Shown: positions 32,856-41,641, counted from the stretch's first letter. The stretch is DNA of 63,997 bases from an uncultured Collinsella sp. (GCA_902462065.1 CABQAK010000005.1:1-63997); one strand, 5' to 3'. Notes: generated from the sequence alone by a model not told the origin. Numbers and translations: made by a program.

Positions 32856-33528
32856 CCCTTCCTTCGGCGAGAGCATCGCACACAAGCGCCGCGGCAACGC
32901 CGACGAGCACGCTTGCAGGCACGGCGATATTCGTCCACCCCAAGAACTTGCATACGGCGACGGACACCGCGCCCGAAACCGCCGCGACAACGTTGCCGCG
33001 CGACAGCCGCTGCGAAAAGAGCAGGCAGATAAAGAGCGAGGTGCAGACAAAAGCTGCAATGGCGGTGGGAACATCGACAACGGCGCCGACGATGGCGCCC
33101 ATCGTACACGAAACGCCCCATGTTGCGATGAGGATCACGTTGAGCACAAAGGACTCGCGCGGGCCCCAATCCTCCCCTTCAACCAACTTGGCAAGCGAGA
33201 TGCCATATGCCTCCTCGGTAAGTGTCGCGGCAACAGCCAGCGTCTGACGCTTCGAGGCACCCGTCAGATGCGGCGCGATCGATGCCGAGTAAAGCGCAAA
33301 ACGCGAGGAGATGGCGGCAACGCTCGCGATAATCGAAGGCGCCGGTACACCCGCCAGCCAAAGATTGCAGATCATAAACTGGCCGCTGCCCGTCACAAAC
33401 GTGCTGCTCAGGGCAAAGACCATCCAGGGCTCCATTCCCGTCTGCCCCATGATCATTCCGCACGGCGCGCCTATTGCAACATAGGTAAGCATCACTGGCC
33501 AGACGGTTCTAACGATTTTGAGCACCAT
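32836..33528 (-). CDS. azlC: AzlC family branched-chain amino acid permease
   Basis: The 230-residue protein has AzlC features: VTYVAIGAPCGMIMGQTG near the N terminus, FVTGSGQFMICNLWLAG, SRFALYSASIAPHL and LTEEAYGISLAKL. It is the large subunit of the AzlCD exporter. The ATG at 33528 (MVLKIVRTVW) is chosen on position and a weak GGATGAG site; upstream extension to 33597 is poorly supported. It overlaps azlD by about 20 bp. Confidence 0.87.
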   Translation of the reverse strand: MVLKIVRTVWPVMLTYVAIGAPCGMIMGQTGMEPWMVFALSSTFVTGSGQFMICNLWLAGVPAPSIIASVAAISSRFALYSASIAPHLTGASKRQTLAVAATLTEEAYGISLAKLVEGEDWGPRESFVLNVILIATWGVSCTMGAIVGAVVDVPTAIAAFVCTSLFICLLFSQRLSRGNVVAAVSGAVSVAVCKFLGWTNIAVPASVLVGVAAALVCDALAEGRDARDAR

Positions 33529-33654
33529 ACGCTTCTCATCCTGACAAGGTCTCCGAACCGCATGTAGCGACACGGCAGAATCATCATCCGACAGCAACCG
33601 AGTTCACCTACAATTGCCACCGGATCGAAAGACACAACTTTTTAGGAAGTCATT

Positions 33655-34467
33655 ATGACAGCTATCGATCGAGACCGGGCGCGCGCGGCCTTCAAAAGCT
33701 ACACCGATGCCTACGACGCCACCAACCCACGCATCGCGCTCAAAATCGAGCATACGTACCACGTGGCCGAGGCATGCGATGCCGTAGCGCGCGAGCAGGG
33801 CTGGTCGTCAGAAGATATTGACCTGGCATGGCTTTGCGGCCTGCTACACGATATGGGCCGCTTCGAGCAGCTGCGACGCTGGGACACCTTTAAGGACGCC
33901 GAGAGCATGAGCCATGCGGCGCTGGGCATCGAGGTCCTCTTTGGCGAGAATCCCGCCGATGCACCCGCCGTAACGAGCATCCGCGACTTTATCGATGACC
34001 CGGCAGAAGATGAGCTCATCCGAGCGAGCATTGCCTATCACAGCGATTTCCGTCTACCCGCGCAGCTCGACGTGCGCACGAGAAGCTTCTGCGATATCGT
34101 GCGCGATGGTGACAAGATCGACATTATGCGCACCATCGCCGACAGCACCGTCGACACTATCCTCAAGGTGGACGAGAAGACGTTTCTCGGCAGCCGTTTC
34201 TCGTCGCCGACACTTGCCGCCTTTGGCGAGCACCGCTGCGTCGCACGCGATGAGCGCGATGAGCCCGCCGACTTCTTGGTGGGGCTTATCTGCTTTATGT
34301 TTGAGCTCGTCTATCCGGCAAGCCGTGCGCTGGCGCGCGAACAGGGTGATATCCACCGCCTGCTCGACGCGCCCTTTGGCATTACACAGCCCTTTACCGA
34401 CCCCGCCACGCAGGCAACCTGGAGCCGCCTAAAGGACGAGATGCGCGACTGGCTGGCGCGCGCCTAG
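33655..34467 (+). CDS. HD-domain phosphohydrolase-like protein
   Basis: The 270-residue protein has an HD-superfamily metal site: IEHTYHVAEA, LLHDMGRFEQ (H65, D66), SIAYHSDF and RDGDKIDIM. Relatives hydrolyse nucleotides, cyclic dinucleotides or modified phosphates. It carries no other domain. Its stop codon overlaps the stop of the convergent etfA by 3-4 bp at a CTAG tetranucleotide, so there is no terminator between them. Confidence 0.82.
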   Translation: MTAIDRDRARAAFKSYTDAYDATNPRIALKIEHTYHVAEACDAVAREQGWSSEDIDLAWLCGLLHDMGRFEQLRRWDTFKDAESMSHAALGIEVLFGENPADAPAVTSIRDFIDDPAEDELIRASIAYHSDFRLPAQLDVRTRSFCDIVRDGDKIDIMRTIADSTVDTILKVDEKTFLGSRFSSPTLAAFGEHRCVARDERDEPADFLVGLICFMFELVYPASRALAREQGDIHRLLDAPFGITQPFTDPATQATWSRLKDEMRDWLARA

Positions 34468-35669
34468 CGCTCAAGCTGGGCCAGCAGCTCCTCGACGACC
34501 TCGACGGCGTCCCCAACAACCTTGTACTGGGCAGCGCCGAAAATGGGGGCATCCGGGTCCTCATTGATGGCGATAATGCACTCCGCCCCACCGATGCCGG
34601 CAAGATGCTGGATGGCGCCCGAAACACCGATACTCACGAGAAGCTTGGGCGAAACCGATACGCCGGTCTGGCCAATCTGATGGCGATACTCCAACCAGCC
34701 GGCCTCCACGACAGGTCGCGTGCAACCAAGCTCGGCTCCCAGAGCCTCGGCGAGCCTTCGCATCAGCGGCAGGTTTTTCTTGGAACCAATGCCGCGACCC
34801 ACCACGACCAGGCGCTCGGCATCGGCGATCGAAGCCTGCCGCCCCCACTCCTCGGCGGGAATCGAGATCTCGACACGGGCCTTAGCATCATCCGCAAGCG
34901 ATATCTGGGTGATCGTGCCAGAGCGGTTGTAGTCAAAGTCGGGCGCCTTAAAGATGCCGGGACGAACCGTTGCCATCTGGGGACGATGATTGGGGCAGAC
35001 GATGGTGGCCATTAGGTTGCCGCCAAACGCTGGACGCGTCTGTTGCAGCAGTCCCGTCTCCGTATCCATCGAAAGTACGGTGCAGTCAGCCGTAAGGCCC
35101 GTCTGCAAGCGCACGGCAACGCCGGGTGCCAGTTCGCGGCCAAAGGCGGTCGCACCGTATAGGATGGCCTCGGGTTTGCATTCGGCTACCAAATCGCAGA
35201 TCAAGCGGGCGTAGACCTCCGCATCGTTTTGGCGCAGGCGCTCGTCGCGACAGGCCAGGACTTCGTCGGCGCCCGCGCAAACCAGATGCTCCAGGTCGCC
35301 GAGAGAACCCTCGGGACCCATACCGACCAGTGCCACCAGACGGCAGCCGCGCGCATCGGCAAGCTCGCGGCCCTTGCCCATAAGCTCATAGGCAACGGGA
35401 GTCACCGTATCGTGCTCGTCGGTCTGCACGAATACCCAAATGTCTCGATACGCATCGAGGTCAACCGCACCAGCGGCCTCGTCACGCTCGATCGAGATAG
35501 CGTTGACAGGGCAGGCGTCGACGCACCCACCGCATAGGATGCAGCCGTCGGTTACGCGGGCGCATCGGCTGGGTCGCTCGCCTTCCACTACGATGCCGCC
35601 CGAGGCACAGGCGCGAACGCAGCGACCGCAGCCGATACAGGCTTCGCTATCGATAATCAGTCCGCTCAT
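34464..35669 (-). CDS. etfA: Electron transfer flavoprotein alpha subunit with N-terminal two-cluster ferredoxin domain
   Basis: Residues 1-60 hold two complete CxxCxxCxxxC sets (C11, C14, C17, C21 and C43, C46, C49, C53) that should bind two [4Fe-4S] clusters. The rest is EtfA: an ETF N-terminal domain (DIWVFVQTDEHDTVTPVAYELMGKG) and the FAD-binding C-terminal part (SRPVVEAGWLEYRHQIGQTGVSVSPKLLVSIGVSGAIQHLAGI, IIAINEDPDAPIF). Ferredoxin-type EtfA is typical of bifurcating ETFs, including the lactate dehydrogenase/Etf complex of Acetobacterium. It immediately follows etfB. Confidence 0.94.
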   Translation of the reverse strand: MSGLIIDSEACIGCGRCVRACASGGIVVEGERPSRCARVTDGCILCGGCVDACPVNAISIERDEAAGAVDLDAYRDIWVFVQTDEHDTVTPVAYELMGKGRELADARGCRLVALVGMGPEGSLGDLEHLVCAGADEVLACRDERLRQNDAEVYARLICDLVAECKPEAILYGATAFGRELAPGVAVRLQTGLTADCTVLSMDTETGLLQQTRPAFGGNLMATIVCPNHRPQMATVRPGIFKAPDFDYNRSGTITQISLADDAKARVEISIPAEEWGRQASIADAERLVVVGRGIGSKKNLPLMRRLAEALGAELGCTRPVVEAGWLEYRHQIGQTGVSVSPKLLVSIGVSGAIQHLAGIGGAECIIAINEDPDAPIFGAAQYKVVGDAVEVVEELLAQLER

Positions 35670-36485
35670 CTATGCCATCCCCTCGATAATCTTGGCAAGT
35701 TTTGCCGCCTGCTCGGACGCCGTTCCGTCAACGTCCTCGCACGTTTGGTCACGGTCGGGCACAAACGAGCGCACGACCTGTGTCGGCGACCCGGCAAGAC
35801 CGCAACGCGCGGGGTCGGCGTTCACGTCGGCGGCACTGACCACGCGCACGTCCGCCTCCTCCGCCGCGCGAATACCGGCAATACTCGGCATACGCAACTG
35901 GCCAATCTCCTTGGCAGTCGTCATCGCGCACGGCATCTCAAGACACACCGTCTCCTCGCCGGCATCGCATCCGTGAACGAGCGCCAGCGAGCCACACGTC
36001 GTAAAGCCCGCGCTTTGCACGCAACTCACGTCGGTCACGCAGGGAATCTCAAAGGCACCGGCAAGTTCGGGACCAATCTGGGCCGTATCGCCGTCCACCG
36101 CCATCTTGCCGCAGATGAGCAGGTCGAAGTCCTCGTCGAGCGCCTCGATGCCGCACTTGAGGGCATAGGTGGTTGCCAGGGTATCGGCACCCGCAAAGGC
36201 GCGATCGGTTAGCAGCAGTGCGTCATCGGCGCCTCGGGCGATGCAGTCGCGCAATAGCGATTCAGTCGCGGGGATGCCCATCGACACCACCGTTACGCGC
36301 ACGTCCATGCCAAAGCCGATAAAGTCGTCCTTCAGCGCCAGCGCGCATTCCAAAGCGCTCGCGTCAAAGGGATTAATGACCGCCTGCTTGCCATCGCGCA
36401 CGATGGTATTGGTCTTGGGGTCCATCTTGACCTCGGTGCTGCCCGGCACGGCCTTGACGCACACCACCATATGGAAATCGCTCAT
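35670..36485 (-). CDS. etfB: Electron transfer flavoprotein beta subunit
   Basis: The 271-residue EtfB has the typical start HMVVCVKAVPGSTEVKMDPKTNTIVRDG, the AMP/FAD-binding type sequence LLICGKMAVDGDTAQIGPELAG and a C-terminal arm. In bifurcating ETFs EtfB binds an extra FAD that splits electrons between a high- and a low-potential path. The ATG at 36485 lies 2 bp after the stop of the FAD dehydrogenase gene; a GTG at 36491 overlapping that stop is an alternative. Confidence 0.93.
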   Translation of the reverse strand: MSDFHMVVCVKAVPGSTEVKMDPKTNTIVRDGKQAVINPFDASALECALALKDDFIGFGMDVRVTVVSMGIPATESLLRDCIARGADDALLLTDRAFAGADTLATTYALKCGIEALDEDFDLLICGKMAVDGDTAQIGPELAGAFEIPCVTDVSCVQSAGFTTCGSLALVHGCDAGEETVCLEMPCAMTTAKEIGQLRMPSIAGIRAAEEADVRVVSAADVNADPARCGLAGSPTQVVRSFVPDRDQTCEDVDGTASEQAAKLAKIIEGMA

Positions 36486-36487
36486 CT

Positions 36488-38089
36488 TCACGCGCCCCCT
36501 TTCTGGACGAGCTCATCCAAGAGCTTCTCCGAAAACAGGTTGCCGCGACCCAGCTGCCCGTCGGGATCGAGCTGGAGCTTGAGCCGCGCCGACTCGACCA
36601 TGGCCTCGTGACCGTACATCGTCTCCAAAAAGCCCGCCTTGATCTTGCCGACGCCATGCTCGGCAGAAACGGCACCGCCCATGGCCGTGACCTCGGAAGC
36701 CCACTGGGCAAAGAGTTCTCCGCCGCGGCGGTAATCCTGCGCATCGCGCGGCAGGATATTCACATGCAGATGGTTGTTGCCGATGTGTCCCCAGGCAGCA
36801 GACTCAAGTCCGCTTTCCGCCAGCGTGCGGCGATAGAGGGCGACGACATCGGCCAAGCGTGCATTGGGCACCGACATGTCCGAACCCAACTTGGTAATGG
36901 TGGGATCCGTGCGGCGGCGCTCGTCGATAAGCATGTTGACGCTCTCGGGCACCGCATGGCGGAAGAATCGTTGGCATTCGCGATCGACTTCGGTGCGCGC
37001 GACCCACGTCGCATCGTCGTGGCCGCCCGCAAGCTCCAAAACCCATCCCAGGTGGTACAGCTCCTCAGTCGCCTGGGCTTCGTCGTCGCAGTCGAGCTCC
37101 ACGTAGACACAGACCTTGGCCTCTTTGTCGAGCGCCGGCAGCGAGGCAAACGCCGTCGACTGCTCGCGCTGGCGACGTAGAATATCCAGGGCGCCAGCGT
37201 CGAAGTACTCGATGGCAGCCGCATGGGACAGGACGGGACGCACGGAATCGGTAAAGGACACGGCCTTGTCTTCGCTATCGAAAAAGCAGCTCACACCCCA
37301 AATGACCGCAGGCGCCGCCTGCAGGACAATCTCGAGCTCGGTGATAACGCCGAGTGTGCCGCACGCACCGATAAACAGATCGATGGCGTCCATTTCGTCC
37401 GCAACGAAATAGCCTGAGGCATTTTTTATCTTGGGCATGGTATAGCCGGGAAGATCGAGCTCGAGCGTACGGCCCACTGCCGTCACGAGCGACAGGTGGC
37501 GGCCCTGGGCAAAAGCCTCGCCGCGCTGAAGCTCAAGCAAATCGCCATCAGGCAGCGCGACGTGGAGTCCCGTGATATGTGGGCGCATGGGACCGTAGGC
37601 GTAGCTGCGGGCACCAGAGGCGTTACATGCCGCCATGCCGCCCAGACAGGCAGATGCCTCGGTGGGATCGGTGGGAAAGAACTGCTCGGGGGCCTCTTGG
37701 AACTCCTCGTAGGCCTCAAGCGATGCCTGGTCCCAACCAGCAGTCGGCAGCACCTTCTTGCTCAGCTGCTTGCGCAGCTCCGAGAGCACAACGCCCGGCT
37801 CCACGCGCAGCAGAAATTGGCCTTGTTCATCGCGGCGAAGGCCCAAGTAGCGATTCATACGGGAAGTATTGAGGATATGCCCGCCGTGGGGCACGGCACC
37901 GGCGGCAAGGCCGGTTCGGGCGCCCTGAACCGTTACCGGGACACGCTCGGCATGGAGCTTTTCCAAAATGGCACGGACCTCGTCTTCCGTTGTCGGAAAC
38001 GAGATGCTCGAGGCCTCGCCCGATGCGCGAGACTCATCGCGACCATACTCTTCGAACTCGTCGGTGAAGGGTTTGATGGTTGCAGACAC
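36488..38089 (-). CDS. FAD-linked 2-hydroxyacid (probable lactate) dehydrogenase, LctD/GlcD-like
   Basis: The 533-residue enzyme has an FAD-binding PCMH domain (VPVTVQGARTGLAAGAVPHGGHILNTSRMNR, GGMAACNASGARSYAYG) and a FAD-oxidase C-terminal domain ending with WGHIGNNHLHVNILPRD and SAEHGVGKIKAGFLE. The family oxidises D-lactate, glycolate or similar 2-hydroxyacids. Directly followed by etfB and a ferredoxin-type etfA, it matches the lactate dehydrogenase/Etf module (LctBCD), in which lactate oxidation with NAD+ is driven by reduced ferredoxin. It starts with GTG 5 nt after GGGGAG. Substrate is inferred from context. Confidence 0.88.
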   Translation of the reverse strand: MSATIKPFTDEFEEYGRDESRASGEASSISFPTTEDEVRAILEKLHAERVPVTVQGARTGLAAGAVPHGGHILNTSRMNRYLGLRRDEQGQFLLRVEPGVVLSELRKQLSKKVLPTAGWDQASLEAYEEFQEAPEQFFPTDPTEASACLGGMAACNASGARSYAYGPMRPHITGLHVALPDGDLLELQRGEAFAQGRHLSLVTAVGRTLELDLPGYTMPKIKNASGYFVADEMDAIDLFIGACGTLGVITELEIVLQAAPAVIWGVSCFFDSEDKAVSFTDSVRPVLSHAAAIEYFDAGALDILRRQREQSTAFASLPALDKEAKVCVYVELDCDDEAQATEELYHLGWVLELAGGHDDATWVARTEVDRECQRFFRHAVPESVNMLIDERRRTDPTITKLGSDMSVPNARLADVVALYRRTLAESGLESAAWGHIGNNHLHVNILPRDAQDYRRGGELFAQWASEVTAMGGAVSAEHGVGKIKAGFLETMYGHEAMVESARLKLQLDPDGQLGRGNLFSEKLLDELVQKGGA

Positions 38090-38435
38090 GCGAACTCCCC
38101 CTTTAGCTAACTACAGTGTTTGCAGGGAGATGTTACCGCATCGTTTCGTCGACGTGTTCGAGACCGTCTCCATAATTGGCGATTTTTACGTTCGTGCAAT
38201 TCGGCGAGCGGCTTGATTTCCTCGGCAGACGATGCTTTTGACACATATGGCCCCGCCGTCGCCGACCGCGCGATTGTCGCTTGAAAAAAGTTGGAGTATT
38301 TTTTGCCGCCTTTTACCTGCAGAGACACCAATCCGTCAAGCATTTGGTCAGCAATTGGTCAAGTAGTGGCTGATACCGTCGGCATCGACAGCCAAAACCG
38401 ACAGAAGTTTTGGCCCCAGAAGCAGGGAGGTTCCC
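38090..38435. other. Divergent intergenic region
   Basis: This 346-bp gap separates the lactate dehydrogenase-type operon (minus) from the surface-protein cluster (plus) and probably holds both promoters. It contains an A/T-rich stretch (38280-38305) and a tandem ATTGGTCA-type repeat at about 38343-38360 that could be an operator. A short minus-strand frame at 38107-38343 has no ribosome-binding site or recognisable product, and I do not call it. Confidence 0.45.
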
Positions 38436-38732
38436 ATGGCATATTACTGGCCCCAGTACGGCATCGCCATCGAAGTCGACGACGATCCCCATCTCCTGCC
38501 TTTCGACGAAGAGGCATTCCCCGATACGACGGTCTACCACGTCACAACCGATGTGATCTGCGACCCCGAGTCGTTCTCGGCGCTCGCCCACCGCATCGCG
38601 CATATCCACGACATCGAGCTCCCTCCCGACTTCGACGAGCTTGTCTACTCACGCCGCCTGATGCTTCACATGCTCTTTGGAGCGAACCCGTCCACCTTTG
38701 CGCGCATCTATACCGCCAAGGATGCCGCATGA
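38436..38732 (+). CDS. Small protein of unknown function, first gene of the surface cluster
   Basis: The 98-residue acidic protein has no signal peptide or membrane segment. The start follows GGGAGG (38427-38432). Its opening, YYWPQYGIAIEVDDDPH, resembles the core of DUF559/Vsr-like PD-(D/E)XK proteins (a strand with a conserved acidic residue, then D and H), but a full catalytic set is not visible, so nuclease activity is not claimed. Its stop overlaps the next ATG (ATGA), so the two are translationally coupled. Confidence 0.7.
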   Translation: MAYYWPQYGIAIEVDDDPHLLPFDEEAFPDTTVYHVTTDVICDPESFSALAHRIAHIHDIELPPDFDELVYSRRLMLHMLFGANPSTFARIYTAKDAA

Positions 38733-39238
38733 GCGCGAAGAAGCCACCCCGCTTTGCAGGCCTGGGTCGTCGCAAGAAGCTCATCGTTGCCTGCTTGGCC
38801 ATCGTCTGCGCCCTTGTCGCCGTAGGACTATACGCTTGGCAGTCGCAGCCCGTACCCGAGGCGGGCGCTTCGGTTACGACGGCCGAGGGCAAAACGCGTC
38901 AGGAAATCCAAGATGAGCTCGACGCCATCGTCCGCGACAACATGATGACGATTTCGGTCGCACCGGTCGCTCAGCTGCAGGAGGACGGCAAGCTGCGCGT
39001 CAACGTGCAAAACGTCCAAGACAATAAATTTCCCCAGCGATTCCGCGTCATCCAAAACGACGAGACCATGTACGAATCCGGTGTGGTCGAGACCGGCAAG
39101 ACAATCGAAACGTGCCCCGCCGGCGACATCAAAGAAGGCGAGGCGTACATCGAGATCCAGGCACTCGATGCAAAGACCCTCGACAGCCACGGCAATCCGA
39201 CACGTGTCAAGGTACGGGTTGAGCAAGCCGAGAACTAG
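38729..39238 (+). CDS. Membrane-anchored extracytoplasmic protein of unknown function
   Basis: The 169-residue product has a short basic N terminus (KKPPRFAGLGRRKK), one hydrophobic helix (LIVACLAIVCALVAVGLYAW) and then an outside domain of about 130 residues that looks beta-rich (MMTISVAPVAQLQEDGKLRV). The topology is that of a signal-anchored exported protein. The ATG overlaps the previous stop by 4 bp. It may be an assembly or anchoring partner of the exported proteins downstream. No family was recognised. Confidence 0.75.
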   Translation: MSAKKPPRFAGLGRRKKLIVACLAIVCALVAVGLYAWQSQPVPEAGASVTTAEGKTRQEIQDELDAIVRDNMMTISVAPVAQLQEDGKLRVNVQNVQDNKFPQRFRVIQNDETMYESGVVETGKTIETCPAGDIKEGEAYIEIQALDAKTLDSHGNPTRVKVRVEQAEN

Positions 39239-39327
39239 CTTTCCGGCCGACGCGGCACCGCACGCGATTCACCAGCATTCGTCCAATCATCGCGGGGACG
39301 GCCCGCGGCGAATAGAAAGGAACGACC

Positions 39328-39927
39328 ATGGACATCACCAGGAATATGAACGGAGCCAGAGCGCTCGTCGTGGGTGCAGGGCTCGCGCTCGCGCTCGCAA
39401 TGGGCGCCGCCCCGACGCCAGCTATGGCAGCCGGGCGTGTTGGAACCACGAAGGTAATGGTCAAGACCGAGATCGACAACATCAAGTTCAACGCACCGAC
39501 GGTTATTCCCTTCGTCGCCCAAGCCGACGGCACGCTTCAGGGTCCCTCAGAAGACGCGATCACCATCGACAATCTTTCGGCCTACGGCATCCATGTCACC
39601 AACATGAAAATCGACGCCATGAACACCTGGACCATTGCCGCCGACGCCAAGGCCGGAACCGCGCAGAACTCCATCGACTTTAAGGTCGGCCCCGACGGCG
39701 CACTCCAGAACGCCAGTGCCGCAACGCAGGGGACAGGCCTCGATCTTTCCAAGAATGCAGCCTTCGACATGGGCTACCAGGGCATTGCCGGCGGCACGGA
39801 CAAAATTAAGCTCAAGACAAGCGGAAACGTCGCCCGCGTCACGCGCGACATCTTCCACGTAACCGGCGAAGGCGATCAGGTTGCAACGATCACCTGGACG
39901 GTCGAGCCCGGTGCGCACACGGCATAA
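39328..39927 (+). CDS. Secreted protein of unknown function, surface cluster
   Basis: The 199-residue protein has a clear signal peptide (hydrophobic VVGAGLALALAMGAAPTPAMAA, cleavage after AMA). The mature part of about 165 residues is beta-rich and contains PTVIPFVAQADGTLQGPSEDAITIDNLSAYGIHVTN, a pattern seen in exported beta-sandwich proteins such as fibre or WxL-type surface proteins. It has no cysteines and no cell-wall signal of its own; the next gene supplies one. The ATG follows GAAAGGAACG. It could be the main structural component of the cluster, which is an inference. Confidence 0.78.
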   Translation: MDITRNMNGARALVVGAGLALALAMGAAPTPAMAAGRVGTTKVMVKTEIDNIKFNAPTVIPFVAQADGTLQGPSEDAITIDNLSAYGIHVTNMKIDAMNTWTIAADAKAGTAQNSIDFKVGPDGALQNASAATQGTGLDLSKNAAFDMGYQGIAGGTDKIKLKTSGNVARVTRDIFHVTGEGDQVATITWTVEPGAHTA

Positions 39928-40192
39928 GGCCGTCGCCCTGGCCGCCGCCGTCAGCATCCTAGCGTTTGGCCCAGCCATGGCCTTTGCCCAGCAAGAACAG
40001 GCGCAGGCCGCCACGCAAGTGACGGTCGACCTCTCGGAGCTCGACCGCGGCGACCGCGAGGAACCGTTGGCGCAGACAGGCGATAGACGATGGCTCTTGG
40101 CAGCAGGCGCCACAGCAGCAGGCGCGGGGACCGCCGGCCTCAGTCTGCACATCAAACGCAGCCAGAAACAAAACACGGACAGGCCGCACTAA
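39911..40192 (+). CDS. Tiny secreted protein with LAQTG cell-wall sorting signal
   Basis: This frame begins with GTG at 39911, 17 bp inside the end of the preceding gene in another frame, and gives 93 residues. It has a signal peptide (RTRHKAVALAAAVSILAFGPAMAFA), only about 35 residues of mature domain (QQEQAQAATQVTVDLSELDRG), and then LAQTG, a hydrophobic segment (LLAAGATAAGAGTAGL) and a basic tail (KRSQK). That is a complete sortase substrate with almost nothing else, fitting a wall anchor for a partner protein. No sortase gene is in the window. An in-frame ATG at 39881 gives a poorer signal peptide. Confidence 0.75.
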   Translation: MRTRHKAVALAAAVSILAFGPAMAFAQQEQAQAATQVTVDLSELDRGDREEPLAQTGDRRWLLAAGATAAGAGTAGLSLHIKRSQKQNTDRPH

Positions 40193-40210
40193 ATTAGCTA
40201 AGGAGACCCC

Positions 40211-41641
40211 ATGGCATCGAAGAACCTTTTGCCCGTCGTCGCACTCTGCGGCGCGCTCGCAACCGGAACGCCTGTCGCCGCTTGGGCGACTCCCGTCATG
40301 GCAGACTCCTTACCAGCAGCCCTAAGTTCCGCACCAAATCCGTCGAGCGCCATTGCGTGCAAGCGTTTTTCGATCGCGCAGGCCGCAATCTCGACCTCGG
40401 GATGCCTTCGTCGTAATACGGACGGCTCGATAGTCGTGGATATCAATCGTTCGAACAAGGCAAACGGCTCCCAGGCGGGGTGCGCCGTCTGCACGTGGCG
40501 CTCGGTTGCGTTCGATGCAGATGGCGATCCGTGCGATTTGGAGTTGCGCATCGACATCGCTTCGGTCGATGACTCGGCGAACGGAGCGAAGGTCGCCTTC
40601 GACGGTACGTTTTTTGAGAAAGGAGGCGGTATATGTCTGGGCTGCGCCGCCGCGAATGCAGACGACACGCAGCCCACCCTCTCATTCACGGCATCGTTGC
40701 GGCTGACCAAAGCCGGCACCGATGCCATCGCGGCGGGAGAAGCGTCCCTGCTGTTCTACGCCGTCAGCGCCAAAGACACAGACGCTCATTTCGAGAAGCC
40801 AGCCGGATCTCTCAGCCTTACGCGCGGGACGGAGGCAGGCCCTATTGAGATCGATGCCCACGCGCAATGCAGGCAACGCATTCTTGCCGACCCGGCGCTT
40901 CTCGAAATGGAGTGGAACGGATCCGGAGCCATCGGAATTCTCCCCTCCGCGCTTGACGCCAAGACGCTCCCCTCAAACGACGAACCCATCAACGCAACCA
41001 TACAAGAAGAGAGCGCGGATAAAGAAGCAAGTGCGGGCGACACGCCGTCGCCGACAAACAGCGTCCCAGCTTCTTTCGAAGCACCGGATGAGCCCGCTAC
41101 CGATCCAAACGATCCCGAGCTCGCGGACAGTCTGGGGCTTGCTGATCCTCAAGAGATCGATGAAGGTAACTGCTGCGTGCTTGCCGCGCTCGACCACACA
41201 GAGGTCATCGACGCTGCGAACATCGAAGCTGCCGCCGCCAATCAGCCCGTCCGCAAGTCGGCTATCATCGCATTTCCTGAATCCATCGAAGTCGTCTTTT
41301 TGCCATCGGGCGAGGTCGTGGCCCCAACACTGCTCACCTTGTTGGGCGCCAAGAATACTAGAAACGAAATTAAAAAGGTCACGGTTGTCGACCCTGTAAC
41401 CACCGCTAAACTGCGTCTATACGCCGTTGCCCCAGACGGAGGCAAGACCTTGGAATTCGATGGCGACGCACTCCTAGCCTGGCGACGTCTGGACATTATG
41501 CAAGACGTCTCGTATCAGATCGAACTCGTAGGGTTTGATCGTGCCCGCGATGCCAATATCATCGCCGCGGCTATTGAATCCCCACAGCGGCTTATGACGC
41601 TGCGCTTTGACTACTATCCCTATGTCCCGACAACCACCTGA
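40211..41641 (+). CDS. Large secreted cysteine-containing protein of unknown function
   Basis: The 476-residue protein has a signal peptide (LLPVVALCGALATGTPVAAWA). The N-terminal mature half carries paired cysteines (SGCLRR, GCAVC, PCDLE, ICLGC) suggesting disulfides. A serine/acid-rich linker (about residues 255-310, with SFEAPDEPATDPNDPE) leads to a C-terminal domain of about 160 residues. No LPXTG signal or membrane anchor is present. It follows the LAQTG gene by 18 bp with AAGGAGA before the ATG. It may be the tip or adhesive part of a surface structure, which is an inference. Confidence 0.75.
   Translation: MASKNLLPVVALCGALATGTPVAAWATPVMADSLPAALSSAPNPSSAIACKRFSIAQAAISTSGCLRRNTDGSIVVDINRSNKANGSQAGCAVCTWRSVAFDADGDPCDLELRIDIASVDDSANGAKVAFDGTFFEKGGGICLGCAAANADDTQPTLSFTASLRLTKAGTDAIAAGEASLLFYAVSAKDTDAHFEKPAGSLSLTRGTEAGPIEIDAHAQCRQRILADPALLEMEWNGSGAIGILPSALDAKTLPSNDEPINATIQEESADKEASAGDTPSPTNSVPASFEAPDEPATDPNDPELADSLGLADPQEIDEGNCCVLAALDHTEVIDAANIEAAAANQPVRKSAIIAFPESIEVVFLPSGEVVAPTLLTLLGAKNTRNEIKKVTVVDPVTTAKLRLYAVAPDGGKTLEFDGDALLAWRRLDIMQDVSYQIELVGFDRARDANIIAAAIESPQRLMTLRFDYYPYVPTTT

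Noticed and set aside
38107..38343. Minus-strand frame of 78 codons between glcD and the surface cluster
   Set aside because: There is no ribosome-binding site, it overlaps the likely promoters of both flanking units, and its product matches no known family.
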